From: Ciceribacter thiooxidans
Lineage (GTDB): Bacteria; Pseudomonadota; Alphaproteobacteria; Rhizobiales; Rhizobiaceae
Reading direction: 5' to 3'
Length of the DNA: 64,000 bases
NCBI RefSeq assembly: GCF_014126615.1
Contig: NZ_CP059896.1
Location: 2,366,501 to 2,430,500 of the forward strand
In this document: positions 44,523-52,579 of the stretch, piece after piece
How the letters are laid out: the number at the start of each line of letters is the position of its first letter
Numbering within the stretch: the stretch's first letter is position 1
Translations under genes and position numbers: made by a program
Notes under the pieces: model-generated
The model's input: only the letters and a program-made list of their open reading frames with translations
Databases searched by the model: none
What the model was told of the DNA's origin: nothing

Positions 44523-45176
44523 TCAGAGGCTGAAGGCGGTGACGACCGCCGAATAATGGACGGCCGCAGCGGCGACGACGAAGCCGTGCCAGATGGCATT
44601 CTGGAAGCGCAGCCGCTCCCAGACGTGGAAGACCACGCCCGCGGAATAGAGCACGCCGCCGACGACGATGAGCAGCACGGTGACGAAGGGCAGTGTCTGG
44701 GAGATCGGCTCGAAGGCGAGCGCGCCGCTCCAGCCCATGGCGAGATAGAGAAGGATCGCCAGCCGGTCGTAGCGCCCCGGAAAGAGGCATTTGAGCGTGA
44801 TTCCGCCGGCCGCAAAGAGCCAGATGGCGGCGAGCAGCGCCAGCATCCGTCCGTCTTCCGCGCCTTGCACCAGGAACGGCGTGTAGGTGGCGGCGATCAG
44901 CACGAAGATCGCCGAATGATCGAAACGACGGAGAATCCACTTGGTGCGCGAATGCGGCCACATGTTGTAGGTGAAGGAGACGGCGAGCGCGCCGACGAGA
45001 CCGAGACCGTAGACCCAGGCGGCGGCGAGCTCGGCATAGCTCGACCAGACGCTGGCATAGAAGATCAGCGCCGTCGCACCGACGAGCGCGAAGACAACGC
45101 CGATGCCGTGGACGATGCCGTCGGCCACCAGTTCGTGGAAATCGTATGGCCGCCCGAAGCGGAACGGTTCAGTCAT
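44523..45176 (-). CDS. hemolysin III-like (PAQR/YqfA) membrane protein
   Basis: 217 residues with seven helices. FHELVADGIVHGIGVVFALV, RRFDHSAIFVLIAATYTPFL and FQNAIWHGFVVAAAAVHYSA give the conserved Ser, Asp and three His of the PAQR metal site. Bacterial members are suspected hydrolases or membrane-fluidity factors; hemolysis is only a historic name. Confidence 0.88.
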   Translation of the reverse strand: MTEPFRFGRPYDFHELVADGIVHGIGVVFALVGATALIFYASVWSSYAELAAAWVYGLGLVGALAVSFTYNMWPHSRTKWILRRFDHSAIFVLIAATYTPFLVQGAEDGRMLALLAAIWLFAAGGITLKCLFPGRYDRLAILLYLAMGWSGALAFEPISQTLPFVTVLLIVVGGVLYSAGVVFHVWERLRFQNAIWHGFVVAAAAVHYSAVVTAFSL

Positions 45177-45372
45177 CGGATAGGTCTGTCCCCTGAGGTC
45201 TTTGTCCGGCGGTCTTCATTCGTCCGGATAGACGTCATCATGGGCGAATTTGCGGCGTCCGGCAAGCGGTCGGCGGCGCTTGCGCGGCACGGCGCTTCGG
45301 CTTACAAAACCGCAGGCGCCGCGATCGCCTGCGTCGGCGCGGAAACCGGCGCGCTTTCCAAGGAGAGAAGCC

Positions 45373-45749
45373 ATGCGGTTCACGGTTCTCGCCACCTTCA
45401 CCGCGCTCGTCGCCTATGCCTGGTTCATGATCAAGGTCGCCCGCGCCCGCCGGGAGTTCGGCGTCGAGGCCCCCGCGTCACCGGCAGCGAGGCCTTCGAG
45501 CGCGTCTTCCGCGTCCAGCAAAACACGGTGGAACAACTCGTGCTCTTCGTGCCGGCGCTCTGGCTCTTCGGCGCCTACGTCTCCGATCCGGTCGCCGGCA
45601 TTCTCGGCCTCTGCTGGACGGGCGCACGGGTGCTTTACGCCACCGAATATTACGCCGACGCCAAGCGCCGCGGGCCGGGTGCGGCGCTCACCATCCTGAT
45701 CGCGCTGGTGCTGCTCGTCGGCGGCACGGTCGGCGCATTGCTCCGCTGA
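45373..45749 (+). pseudogene. MAPEG-family membrane protein, frameshift at C-run 45470-45474
   Basis: Starts after AGGAGAG: MRFTVLATFTALVAYAWFMI, KVARARREFGVEAP. A run of five C shifts the frame; with six C it continues RVTGSEAFERVFRVQQNTVE, LVLFVPALWLFGAYVSDPVA, YATEYYADAKRRGPGAALTI. Joined length about 125 residues, four helices, with the MAPEG signature FxRVxRVQxNTxE. Relatives are membrane glutathione transferases/peroxidases. Confidence 0.85.
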
Positions 45750-45770
45750 GGCCGGACACCCTTATCGCAA

Positions 45771-45824
45771 GAAAAAGCCGGCGGGATCGCGGGGACATGA
45801 TCGTCGTCCCCGGATCCCGCCGGC
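45771..45824 (-). terminator. strong Rho-independent terminator of the dksA-like gene
   Basis: A long GC hairpin (GCCGGCGGGATC .. GATCCCGCCGGC, with GGGGAC/GTCCCC inside), followed on the minus strand by TTTTTC. It lies 33 bp past the stop at 45857. On the plus strand it can also end the MAPEG transcript, though without a T run. Confidence 0.8.
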
Positions 45825-45856
45825 CGGCCCGTCCGGGAGAGGTATTGGCAACGGCG

Positions 45857-46174
45857 TCAGCCGGGCACGCATTCCTTGCAGAAGGGCGTGTGCGGCACGG
45901 CGTCGAGCCGTTCCTCGGAAATCGGCTGGCCGCAGGTGACGCAGATGCCGAAGGTGCCCTGTTCGATGCGTTTCAGCGCCGCGTCGATCGCCTTCAGTTC
46001 GGTCTCGCCGACCTGGCCGAACTCCTCGAGCACCTCGTCATTCTCGGCCTGCGTCGCCTGATCCTCGAAATCCGGGCTCTTCTGCTCGCTCAAGTCGGCG
46101 TCGATCCTGTTGAGCCGCGCGAGGATTTCGAGATGGCGCTGGCGCAGGACGTTTTCGTACTTCTTCGTATCCAT
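45857..46174 (-). CDS. DksA/TraR-type zinc-finger protein
   Basis: 105 residues. An N-terminal coiled coil (ENVLRQRHLEILARLNRIDA), an acidic turn (QKSPDFEDQATQAENDEVLE), and the zinc finger ICVTCGQPIS .. FCKECVPG. Shorter than DksA (151 aa), so of the TraR/YbiI class that binds the RNA polymerase secondary channel. Lies just downstream of the universal stress gene (30 bp), probably the same operon under the FNR/FixK box. Confidence 0.85.
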   Translation of the reverse strand: MDTKKYENVLRQRHLEILARLNRIDADLSEQKSPDFEDQATQAENDEVLEEFGQVGETELKAIDAALKRIEQGTFGICVTCGQPISEERLDAVPHTPFCKECVPG

Positions 46175-46204
46175 TCCGGGCGTTTCCTTGCCTTTTGTTT
46201 CCCT

Positions 46205-46615
46205 TCAGCGGTCGACGAGCACCGCGCACTTAGAATGGCGCACCACCCGGTCTGCCGTCGCGCCGATCAGGTAATTGGAAAAGTCCGGGACATGCGAGGC
46301 GACGATGATGAGGTCGGCCTTGTGCTCACTCGCCGCAGCGAGGATTTCGCGGGCGGCGGCACCGCTGCGGATCTCGACGCGGGCCGCGATCCCGGTCTTC
46401 TCCTTGAGCTCGACGAGCTTGGCCTTGCCGTCCTTGATGGCGTTTTCGATGACGTCCACCGGAAGATCGATCGCGAGATAACCCGGCATGTCCTCGACCA
46501 CCGTCAGCAGCACGATTTCACCGCCGGTGTCGAGCAGGGAAGCCGCCTTGCGCAGGATCTTCTCACCCTTTTCGAGCGCGGCGCAGTCTACCGGTACGAT
46601 GATCTTCTTGTACAT
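46205..46615 (-). CDS. universal stress protein (UspA family)
   Basis: 136 residues: MYKKIIVPVDCAALEKGEKI, VLLTVVEDMPGYLA, and ADLIIVASHVPDFSNYLIGA then TADRVVRHSKCAVLVDR. The fold binds ATP or dimerises; the ATP motif is partly altered (SHVPDFSNYLIGATA). An FNR/FixK box lies 85-98 bp upstream, so induction in low oxygen is likely, as for several rhizobial usp genes. Confidence 0.9.
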   Translation of the reverse strand: MYKKIIVPVDCAALEKGEKILRKAASLLDTGGEIVLLTVVEDMPGYLAIDLPVDVIENAIKDGKAKLVELKEKTGIAARVEIRSGAAAREILAAASEHKADLIIVASHVPDFSNYLIGATADRVVRHSKCAVLVDR

Positions 46616-46699
46616 CAGTTCTCTCCTTGTCGCGGCAGGACGACCCCTGCCTTTCCAGCCCTTTTGACGCTACAATCCTGCGGCCGGCCACTTCCCGCA

Positions 46700-46713
46700 T
46701 TGATCAAGATCAA
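46700..46713. promoter_or_regulatory. FNR/FixK-type anaerobox upstream of usp
   Basis: TTGATCAAGATCAA, an exact TTGAT-N4-ATCAA match. It lies 85-98 bp before the usp start and about 210 bp before the divergent di-iron gene; the rest of 46616-46921 shows no gene. Confidence 0.75.
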
Positions 46714-46921
46714 GTTTTGAAGCGACCGGCACCGATGGTTCATGATCGAACATGCTCCTTCGGCGTGCACGATAGGGCGAGCACACACCGGCGGCAAGGG
46801 ACCCGGAGGTTGCGGGGCCTCCCGCCGGTTGCCACCACACCCGCGTTTAGTATAGTTCCTCGCAGAGGGAAGTCCCGGCGCGCCATGCGGTCCGGGTCTC
46901 GGCAGAACAGGACATTCTACG

Positions 46922-47842
46922 ATGGCTGAACCGCAGGTCATGAGATCGGGCGCGCACTGGTCCGGGGCAGCACCGGCGAGCGACGACGAGGACATCATCC
47001 CGCGCGACATTCGCTTCGGCATCCTCGAAAACCCGACTCGCCAATGGCTGGACGGCGATTTTCACAAGACCGCCCTCATCGACGGGCTCTCGATCTTCCT
47101 GCCGGAAGGAGAGCGCTATTTCATCCGCGCGCTGAAATACTATGCGCCGAAGCTCGCCGATCGCCAGCTTGCCGCAGAGATCAACGGCTATGCGGTACAG
47201 GAGGCTTTCCACACCCGCGAGCACGAGGAATACAATCGGGCCCTCGGCAAGCTCGGCTACGACGTCGAGGCGATGGAAGAGCCGGTGCGCAAGACGTTGC
47301 GAAGCGACAAGATCCCGATCTTCCGGCTGGCGGTCACCTGCGCCATCGAGCACCTGACGGCGACGCTTTCCACCGTGACGCTGCGCCACCCGCAATTCCT
47401 CGAAAATGCCGCACCGGCCTATCGCCGGCTGTGGATGTGGCATGCGCTGGAGGAACTGGAGCACAAGGCCGTGGCGCTCGACGTCTTCAAGGCCGCGACG
47501 CCGAAATATTCCGGCTTCAAGCGCTACATGCTGCGCACCATGGCCTTCAATGCCGTCGCCTGGACCTTCCTTGTGATCACGCTGCGCAACCTCAGGCTCT
47601 TCGCCAAGGTCGACGGCGTCAAGACCGGCCCGCGTTTCTGGGCGCGCCTTTTCTGGGTTCTGTTCCTCGCGCCCGGTTACTGGCGCAAGTGCGCGCCCTT
47701 GGTGCTGAAATATTACCTGCCGGGCTTCAGCCCGCTGAACAAGGACGATCACGAGCTGATCCGCAAGGGCCGCGACTGGCTCTACCGCGAGTTCACAACA
47801 CTCGAAGCCGCGTCCGCGCCGGCCGTCCCGGCCGCGGAGTGA
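46922..47842 (+). CDS. metal-dependent hydrolase-like di-iron helical protein (PF10118)
   Basis: 306 residues. Ferritin-like ligand pattern: EINGYAVQEAFHTREHEEYN (E, ExxH) and LWMWHALEELEHKAVALDVF (E, ExxH), plus CAIEHLTATLS. Two hydrophobic stretches (AFNAVAWTFLVITL; FWARLFWVLFLAPGYW) suggest membrane contact. Pfam calls the family 'metal-dependent hydrolase', but the ligands look more like a di-iron oxygenase. 11 bp before a methyltransferase, so they probably act together, perhaps on a lipid. Confidence 0.75.
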   Translation: MAEPQVMRSGAHWSGAAPASDDEDIIPRDIRFGILENPTRQWLDGDFHKTALIDGLSIFLPEGERYFIRALKYYAPKLADRQLAAEINGYAVQEAFHTREHEEYNRALGKLGYDVEAMEEPVRKTLRSDKIPIFRLAVTCAIEHLTATLSTVTLRHPQFLENAAPAYRRLWMWHALEELEHKAVALDVFKAATPKYSGFKRYMLRTMAFNAVAWTFLVITLRNLRLFAKVDGVKTGPRFWARLFWVLFLAPGYWRKCAPLVLKYYLPGFSPLNKDDHELIRKGRDWLYREFTTLEAASAPAVPAAE

Positions 47843-47852
47843 AAGTGTAGCG

Positions 47853-48671
47853 ATGAGCAGCCGTCTCTTTTCCAGCGTCCTCGACATCGCCACGCCCGGC
47901 CGTTTCCCGCGCACCCAGAAATGGATCTGGCGTCGCGTCTACAATCTGCTTTCGCTATTCTGGAAGGACGGCGACTGGCGTTTCATGAACTACGGCTACG
48001 TCGGCGACGGCGCGGTTTTCCCGCTGCGGCCCGAGGACGAGAAGGAGCGCGCCTTCATCGGGCTCTACCAGCAGGCCGTGGACGGCCTGCTGGTAGAGGG
48101 CGCGCGCGTGCTCGAGGTCGGCTCCGGAAGGGGCGGCGGCGCGCGCTACATCGCCCGCTATTTCGCCCCGGCCGCCGTCACCGGGCTCGACTATTCGCCG
48201 GAAACCGTTCGCCGCGCCCGCACGCTCAACGCCGATACCCCGACGCTCACCTTCGAGCAGGGTGACGCCGAGAAGATGCCCTTTGCCGACGCTTCGTTCG
48301 ACATCGTCGTCAACATCGAATCCTCCCATTGCTACGGCGACGTGGAAGCCTTTGCCCGCGAGGTCGCCCGCGTGCTGAAGCCCGGCGGCTGGTTCACCTT
48401 CGCCGACATGCGCCCGAAGAGCCAGCTTTCCACCCTCGACTCACAGCTCGCAGCACCCGGCCTGGAATGCATTGCAAGCAGCAACATCTCGGCGAACGTC
48501 GTCGCGGCCCTCGACTCGGCTGAGGCCCGCAAGCGCGAACGTATCGGCCGGGCCTGGTTCCTGAAGCAGTTCATGGCCGAATTCTCCGGCGCGAAGGGCT
48601 CGATGCTCTACAAGGGTTTGAAGGGCGGCAGCGTGGTCTACGTGGCACGGCGGTATCGCAAGACGTCCTGA
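47853..48671 (+). CDS. class I SAM-dependent methyltransferase (UbiE/sterol-type)
   Basis: 272 residues. Motif I is GARVLEVGSGRGGGARYIAR, with acidic GLDYSPETVRRA; motif II region FADASFDIVVNIESSHCYGD; post-motif VARVLKPGGWFTFADM. The long start and C-terminus resemble phthiotriol/lipid methyltransferases. Coupled to the di-iron gene before it. Confidence 0.85.
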   Translation: MSSRLFSSVLDIATPGRFPRTQKWIWRRVYNLLSLFWKDGDWRFMNYGYVGDGAVFPLRPEDEKERAFIGLYQQAVDGLLVEGARVLEVGSGRGGGARYIARYFAPAAVTGLDYSPETVRRARTLNADTPTLTFEQGDAEKMPFADASFDIVVNIESSHCYGDVEAFAREVARVLKPGGWFTFADMRPKSQLSTLDSQLAAPGLECIASSNISANVVAALDSAEARKRERIGRAWFLKQFMAEFSGAKGSMLYKGLKGGSVVYVARRYRKTS

Positions 48672-48696
48672 GGACGGAAACCGACGGGAGAGACCG

Positions 48697-49155
48697 ATGC
48701 CGATCATCAGACAGGAAGACGCGCCGGTCGAGGAAGCCACCGGCAGCGGCATCAATGCCGAACTCGGCTCCTACCGGGCGCTGTTGCTTTCGGATGCCGG
48801 AGGGCTCACCCAGTTCGGTGCCTTCCTCGAGACGCTGCCGCCCGGTTCCTTCTCCTCCCACAAGCACTGGCACGAGAAAGAGGACGAGTTCATCTTCGTG
48901 ATTGCCGGCACGGTGACGCTGAACGAGGGCGACAGCCTGACCGAGATGCATCCGGGCGATGCGGCGACCTTCAAGGCGGGCGTGGCGGTCGGCCACCGGC
49001 TGGAGAACCGCTCCGACGCGCCGGCAAGCTACCTCGTCGTCGGCACCCGCTCGCCGGACGACGTGGTGCACTATGCGGACAAGGACCTGCACCTCACCAA
49101 GGTGAACTTCGAAAAGCGCCTGACGACGAAGGCCGGAGAACCGGTTGTGCGGTAA
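48697..49155 (+). CDS. cupin-domain protein
   Basis: 152 residues with the two cupin motifs: SSHKHWHEKEDEFIFVIAGT (metal His/Glu) and HPGDAATFKAGVAVGHRLEN. The metal set is complete, so it may be an isomerase, dioxygenase or sensor; the substrate is unknown. 25 bp behind the methyltransferase, same strand, maybe the same operon. Confidence 0.85.
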   Translation: MPIIRQEDAPVEEATGSGINAELGSYRALLLSDAGGLTQFGAFLETLPPGSFSSHKHWHEKEDEFIFVIAGTVTLNEGDSLTEMHPGDAATFKAGVAVGHRLENRSDAPASYLVVGTRSPDDVVHYADKDLHLTKVNFEKRLTTKAGEPVVR

Positions 49156-49248
49156 GCCAGTGCCCCATGTTTATGTTGGGCTTTTCGAATATGGCATTTG
49201 TATTAAGTGCGTGTGGCGACCGGAGGGTCAAATGTCAAATTCATTCCA

Positions 49249-49827
49249 CTAGAGGCGGTCGCCGTGCCGTTCGGCGATGAACTTCAGGCACTGTTCGAAG
49301 GCCGTGAGATCGGAATAGAGCGCCTCGGGCGCGGCGGCATGGACGGCGACGAGCCCGCTGCGGCGCACGACGCCACCATGTAGCATCAGGTTGTCGATCA
49401 TCTCGACATCCTCGATGGAGATGCCGTCCGGCCCGCGCCAGCGGCCGTTTTCGTCCTTCGACACGGAACCCTCGTAATGGCGCATGGCGCGGTCGAAATG
49501 ACTGTCGGCGACATTTGTATAGGCACAGGCGATCTTGCCCTGGGCGCACATGTAACCGAGTTCGAAGGCGGTGCCGACATCGGCGGCGATGCCGCGGAAG
49601 GGTGTCAGGTTGGCAATGATACCGTCTGCCGAATTCATCATGTGCTCGTCGACCGAGCTGATGCGCAGGCCGAATTCACGCGGCGTCGGCGCCGGCTCGA
49701 TGAAGATGTCGCCGGGCTTCACCGGCTCGAAACCGTAGGCTCGCGTCAGTTGGGCCTTGGCATCGAGGACCGAACGGGCATCCTTGAGGAAGACTTCCGG
49801 ACCGGCGAGATAGAGCTTGAGGGGCAT
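49249..49827 (-). CDS. nucleoside 2-deoxyribosyltransferase-like protein
   Basis: 192 residues from MPLKLYLAGPEVFLKDARSV. DGIIANLTPFRGIAADVGTA and FELGYMCAQGKIACAYTN are the PF05014 core (Tyr, Asp and Glu catalytic residues). These enzymes swap bases between deoxynucleosides or clean up nucleotides. Start MPLKL preferred over an upstream in-frame ATG at 49869. Divergent from the attenuator below. Confidence 0.85.
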   Translation of the reverse strand: MPLKLYLAGPEVFLKDARSVLDAKAQLTRAYGFEPVKPGDIFIEPAPTPREFGLRISSVDEHMMNSADGIIANLTPFRGIAADVGTAFELGYMCAQGKIACAYTNVADSHFDRAMRHYEGSVSKDENGRWRGPDGISIEDVEMIDNLMLHGGVVRRSGLVAVHAAAPEALYSDLTAFEQCLKFIAERHGDRL

Positions 49828-49920
49828 TGGCAACGCTGCTTCGTAGAGGAGGGAAACCTGTTCTAGCAAGCAGGCGCGCGGACTGCCATAGCCGGAGCCG
49901 ACCGGGAGACAAGAGCGTCA

Positions 49921-49949
49921 TTGACAATCGATTGAAATCGGCGCATTTC
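49921..49949 (+). promoter_or_regulatory. sigma-70-type promoter of the leader/attenuator
   Basis: -35 TTGACA (49921-49926), 17-bp spacer, weak -10 CATTTC (49944-49949). Transcription would then begin at or next to the leader-peptide ATG (49957), making it nearly leaderless, as in the rhizobial trpL leader. Confidence 0.6.
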
Positions 49950-49956
49950 TCGCGAC

Positions 49957-50010
49957 ATGATCAACGCACGCGCACTCATCACCTGCACGTATTTTTGGGC
50001 CTACCGGTAA
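49957..50010 (+). CDS. leader peptide with Tyr-Phe-Trp-Ala-Tyr run
   Basis: Seventeen residues, MINARALITCTYFWAYR, then TAA. The aromatic codons (TAT TTT TGG GCC TAC, 49990-50004) are the hallmark of a ribosome-stalling leader: shortage of charged Tyr/Phe/Trp tRNA would halt the ribosome over hairpin segment 1. No Shine-Dalgarno; it may start leaderless. No similar leader is seen elsewhere in the window. Confidence 0.7.
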   Translation: MINARALITCTYFWAYR

Positions 50011-50068
50011 AGGGCGGCCCGACAGATCATCATGTCAACAGGCCGCCGTCAGGCGGCCTTGTTGTTTT
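49997..50068 (+). promoter_or_regulatory. transcription attenuator (mutually exclusive hairpins)
   Basis: Segment 1 GGGCC (49997-50001) pairs with segment 2 GGCCC (50016-50020). Segment 2 GGCGGCC (50013-50019) pairs instead with segment 3 GGCCGCC (50041-50047), an antiterminator. Segments 3 and 4 (GGCGGCC, 50052-50058) form the terminator. Segment 1 overlaps the Trp-Ala codons of the leader, exactly as attenuation needs. Leads into the GNAT/DJ-1 operon. Confidence 0.72.
50036..50068 (+). terminator. attenuator terminator hairpin
   Basis: CAACAGGCCGCC, loop GTCA, GGCGGCCTTGTTG (one bulged T), then TTTT. No complete gene precedes it on this strand except the 17-codon leader, and it lies 47 bp before the GNAT ATG. 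Confidence 0.82.
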
Positions 50069-50115
50069 CGAAGACAGCTTCCCCTGACGGCACCGAGCGA
50101 AAGAGGGAAGCGACA

Positions 50116-50604
50116 ATGACCGAAGACACAGACATCACCCTGCCCCGGCCGCCGGTCGTGGTGATCCGCCACGCACGGGCGACCGACCTGCCGGAACTCA
50201 ACGAGATGATCGCCGCACTCGCGGCCCATCACGGAGACGCTTCGGCGATGACGCCCGACAAGCTCGAACGCGACCTCTTCGGCCCCGTGCCGTGGATCAC
50301 CGCGCTCGTCGCCGACGGCGGCGAGAGCCTGATCGGTTACGCCATCCTCGTGCCGCTCTACAGGGCTGACGAGGGACAGCGCGGCATGGACCTCCACCAT
50401 CTCTACGTGCGCGACGGCCAGCGCGGCAACGGCATCGGCCATCATCTGGTGAAGCGCGCCCGCGAGGTTGCCCGCAGCGCCGGTTGTGACTACCTTTCGG
50501 TGAGTGCCGCCACCGGCAACTTCGCCGCCCATCGCTTCTACGAGCATCTCGACTTCGTGCCGCGTCCCGTGACCGGCATGCGCTACCTGCAGGCCCTCGC
50601 CTGA
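50116..50604 (+). CDS. GNAT acetyltransferase controlled by the attenuator
   Basis: 162 residues: IRHARATDLPELNEMIAALA, acetyl-CoA loop LYVRDGQRGNGIGHHLVKRA, and ATGNFAAHRFYEHLDFVPRP. Ribosome site GAGGGAAG. Which amine it acetylates is unknown; the aromatic leader hints at an aromatic amino acid or a derived amine. Followed 43 bp later by the DJ-1/PfpI gene. Confidence 0.87.
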   Translation: MTEDTDITLPRPPVVVIRHARATDLPELNEMIAALAAHHGDASAMTPDKLERDLFGPVPWITALVADGGESLIGYAILVPLYRADEGQRGMDLHHLYVRDGQRGNGIGHHLVKRAREVARSAGCDYLSVSAATGNFAAHRFYEHLDFVPRPVTGMRYLQALA

Positions 50605-50647
50605 AACGGAAACCAGACCTGAACGAAAACCAGGACGGAGACGGTTC

Positions 50648-51214
50648 ATGACCCGCATTGCGATCGCCCTTGCCGAAGATTTCGCCGACTGGGAAGGCGC
50701 CCTGCTGATGGCGACGGCCCGCGCCTATCTGGGCGTCGAGGTGCTGACCGCCTCGCCCGACGGCCGGCCAGTCCGTTCCATGGGCGGGCTGAAGGTGACG
50801 CCCGACCTCTCTTTCGCCGATCTCGATCCGGCGCGCTTCGACGCGCTGGTGCTGCCGGGCGGCCTTTCCTGGGAAGAGGGCGTGGCGCCGGACTTCTCGC
50901 CCCTCGTCCGCGCCTTCCATGACGCCGGCAAGGTCGTCGGCGGCATCTGCGCGGCGGCAAGCGCCGTCGCCGCATCCGGCATCCTCGACGGCGTGGCTCA
51001 CACCGGCAATTCGCTTGCCTCGCATCAGAAGTATCCCGGCTATCACGGCGCCGAACGCTATGTGGACCGGCCGCAAGCGGTCTCGGACGGCAAGGTGGTG
51101 ACGGCACCCGGCAACTCGCCGATCAGCTTTACCGCCGAGGTCTTGAAGGCACTCGATCTTTGGAGCCCCGAGGCGGAGGCGGAAATCGGGATGTTTGCGG
51201 CCGAGCACCACTGA
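50648..51214 (+). CDS. DJ-1/PfpI-family protein (glutamine amidotransferase-like)
   Basis: 188 residues. The nucleophile elbow is GKVVGGICAAASAVAASG with Cys101; the acidic partner is near Glu16 (DFADWEGALL). ALVLPGGLSWEEG is conserved. Members are glyoxalases, deglycases, isonitrile hydratases or amidase-like. Second gene of the attenuator-led operon; ribosome site GGACGGAGA. Confidence 0.87.
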   Translation: MTRIAIALAEDFADWEGALLMATARAYLGVEVLTASPDGRPVRSMGGLKVTPDLSFADLDPARFDALVLPGGLSWEEGVAPDFSPLVRAFHDAGKVVGGICAAASAVAASGILDGVAHTGNSLASHQKYPGYHGAERYVDRPQAVSDGKVVTAPGNSPISFTAEVLKALDLWSPEAEAEIGMFAAEHH

Positions 51215-51223
51215 CCGCGCCCG

Positions 51224-51508
51224 TCAACGCGTCCGCAGCATCCGCAACGCCCGGCGAATCTCGCGGCTGTTCAGGTTGAAGGCATTGCCGGGAACCGGAC
51301 CGCATCCGGCCTTCTCGTCCGCCGCCGCCTCGAAGGCCGCGCGATGGGTGGCAAACCATCTCATGCAATCCTGCGCCGTCGGCGAGGCGTTCCGCGTCAG
51401 GGCGCGAAAGGCGAGCCGGTGGACGAAGCAGCGGCTGCCGGAGGCGGGATGGAAAAAGACCAGCGCATCGAGATCGATGCGCCAGTCGTAGCTGGAAGCA
51501 CCGGCCAT
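51224..51508 (-). CDS. conserved-looking hypothetical protein, 94 aa
   Basis: 94 residues: SSYDWRIDLDALVFFHPASG, SRCFVHRLAFRALTRNASPT, then NAFNLNSREIRRALRMLRTR. No family recognised; the pattern is of a folded small protein, not a shadow frame. Seven bases downstream of the cbtA stop, so it belongs to the cobalamin riboswitch-led operon. Confidence 0.65.
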   Translation of the reverse strand: MAGASSYDWRIDLDALVFFHPASGSRCFVHRLAFRALTRNASPTAQDCMRWFATHRAAFEAAADEKAGCGPVPGNAFNLNSREIRRALRMLRTR

Positions 51509-51515
51509 GGCGGCC

Positions 51516-52244
51516 TCAGGCTTCCATGCGCTGGCGGAAATAGCCCGAAAGGCTGCCGAGCAGGGCCCAGAAGACGAGGCTCGTCAGGGTGGCGATGACC
51601 ACGAAGCGACGCGACAGCGCCTCCGGGGCGAGTGCCGCCTCGCCTTCCGGCGCGAGCGGAGCGCCGACGACGTGCGGGAGAGCGATCAGCACCAGTGCCA
51701 CGGCCGCCGCCCAGGGCGTGCGCTTGAAGTAGAGGAGCGCGATACCGCCCGCGGTCGCCACCGACGTTCCGATCCACCAGACCTGCCGCTCGGCGAGCGG
51801 CGCCGCCGGCGTTCCCGGCAGCTCCGGATGGAGCCCGAGCGTCGGCGCGAGCATGACGGCCGCAAAACCGCAGAGCCCCCAGGCGAGCCCGGTCCGCCAG
51901 CCCGTCGGCTGGCGCGTCGCCTGCATCAGCCCGTTCAGCACCAGCGCGAAGCCGGTGGCGGTAAGCACGTTGGCGACGAGCGTCGCGAGGTGACGTTCGA
52001 AGCCGTCGGCCGGCGCCCAGGCGTCCGCCGCATGTTCGTGCTCGCCGGATGCCGGGGAAGCCGCGGTTTCCATGCCGGCCGCCGTGCCATGGTCATGGCC
52101 GGCAGGCGCCGGTGCGGCGGTCTCGTAGACCTCCGCGGCGAAGATCAGCGGCTCGGTGCCGACATATTGCACGATGCTGATGACCGCGCCGACAATCAGC
52201 CCGACCAGTGCCGAGACGAAGACCAGCGATCTGAAGAGATGCAT
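51516..52244 (-). CDS. cbtA: CbtA family cobalt transporter subunit
   Basis: 242 residues with about five helices and a His-rich periplasmic loop (PAGHDHGTAAGMETAASPAS, GEHEHAADAW). Ends FVVIATLTSLVFWALLGSLS. Predicted partner of CbtB in cobalt uptake for B12 synthesis. 12 bp behind cbtB and led by a cobalamin riboswitch, which confirms the role. Confidence 0.88.
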   Translation of the reverse strand: MHLFRSLVFVSALVGLIVGAVISIVQYVGTEPLIFAAEVYETAAPAPAGHDHGTAAGMETAASPASGEHEHAADAWAPADGFERHLATLVANVLTATGFALVLNGLMQATRQPTGWRTGLAWGLCGFAAVMLAPTLGLHPELPGTPAAPLAERQVWWIGTSVATAGGIALLYFKRTPWAAAVALVLIALPHVVGAPLAPEGEAALAPEALSRRFVVIATLTSLVFWALLGSLSGYFRQRMEA

Positions 52245-52256
52245 TCCGGCCGCCCG

Positions 52257-52442
52257 TCAGTGGCAGGGGAAGGCGTTGGCGTGGCGCGTGTCGTGGGCGG
52301 CGTTGTGGACAACGTCGAGCTGCGAGAAGCCGACGAAACCGATCATGAAGAGGCCGAAAAGGACACTCATCATCGAGGGCAGCAGCGCGCCGGCCTTGAA
52401 GCCGGAAGTGGAAAGGGTGGAAGCGGCAGTATTTGCAGTCAT
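52257..52442 (-). CDS. cbtB: CbtB family cobalt transporter subunit
   Basis: 61 residues, one helix (LLPSMMSVLFGLFMIGFVGF), and a C-terminal metal motif VVHNAAHDTRHANAFPCH. Classic CbtB. Ribosome site GGAGGG seven bases before the ATG. First gene after the cobalamin riboswitch. Confidence 0.88.
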   Translation of the reverse strand: MTANTAASTLSTSGFKAGALLPSMMSVLFGLFMIGFVGFSQLDVVHNAAHDTRHANAFPCH

Positions 52443-52579
52443 GGTTGTCCCTCCGAGGAGCAATGAAAACTCGTCGCCCTGGACGGAGGCGAAGGACAGG
52501 ACCAGTCTGACAACAATTCCCCAAGGAGGAAGCGCATCGACGGCTGCCCGGAACAACCCCGTCCGGCAGGCGGTTCAGT

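Noticed and set aside
43863..45749. A 628-codon plus-strand frame through the GNAT and hemolysin III-like genes
   Set aside because: Only its last ~90 codons are real, being the second half of the frameshifted MAPEG gene; the rest is antisense shadow.
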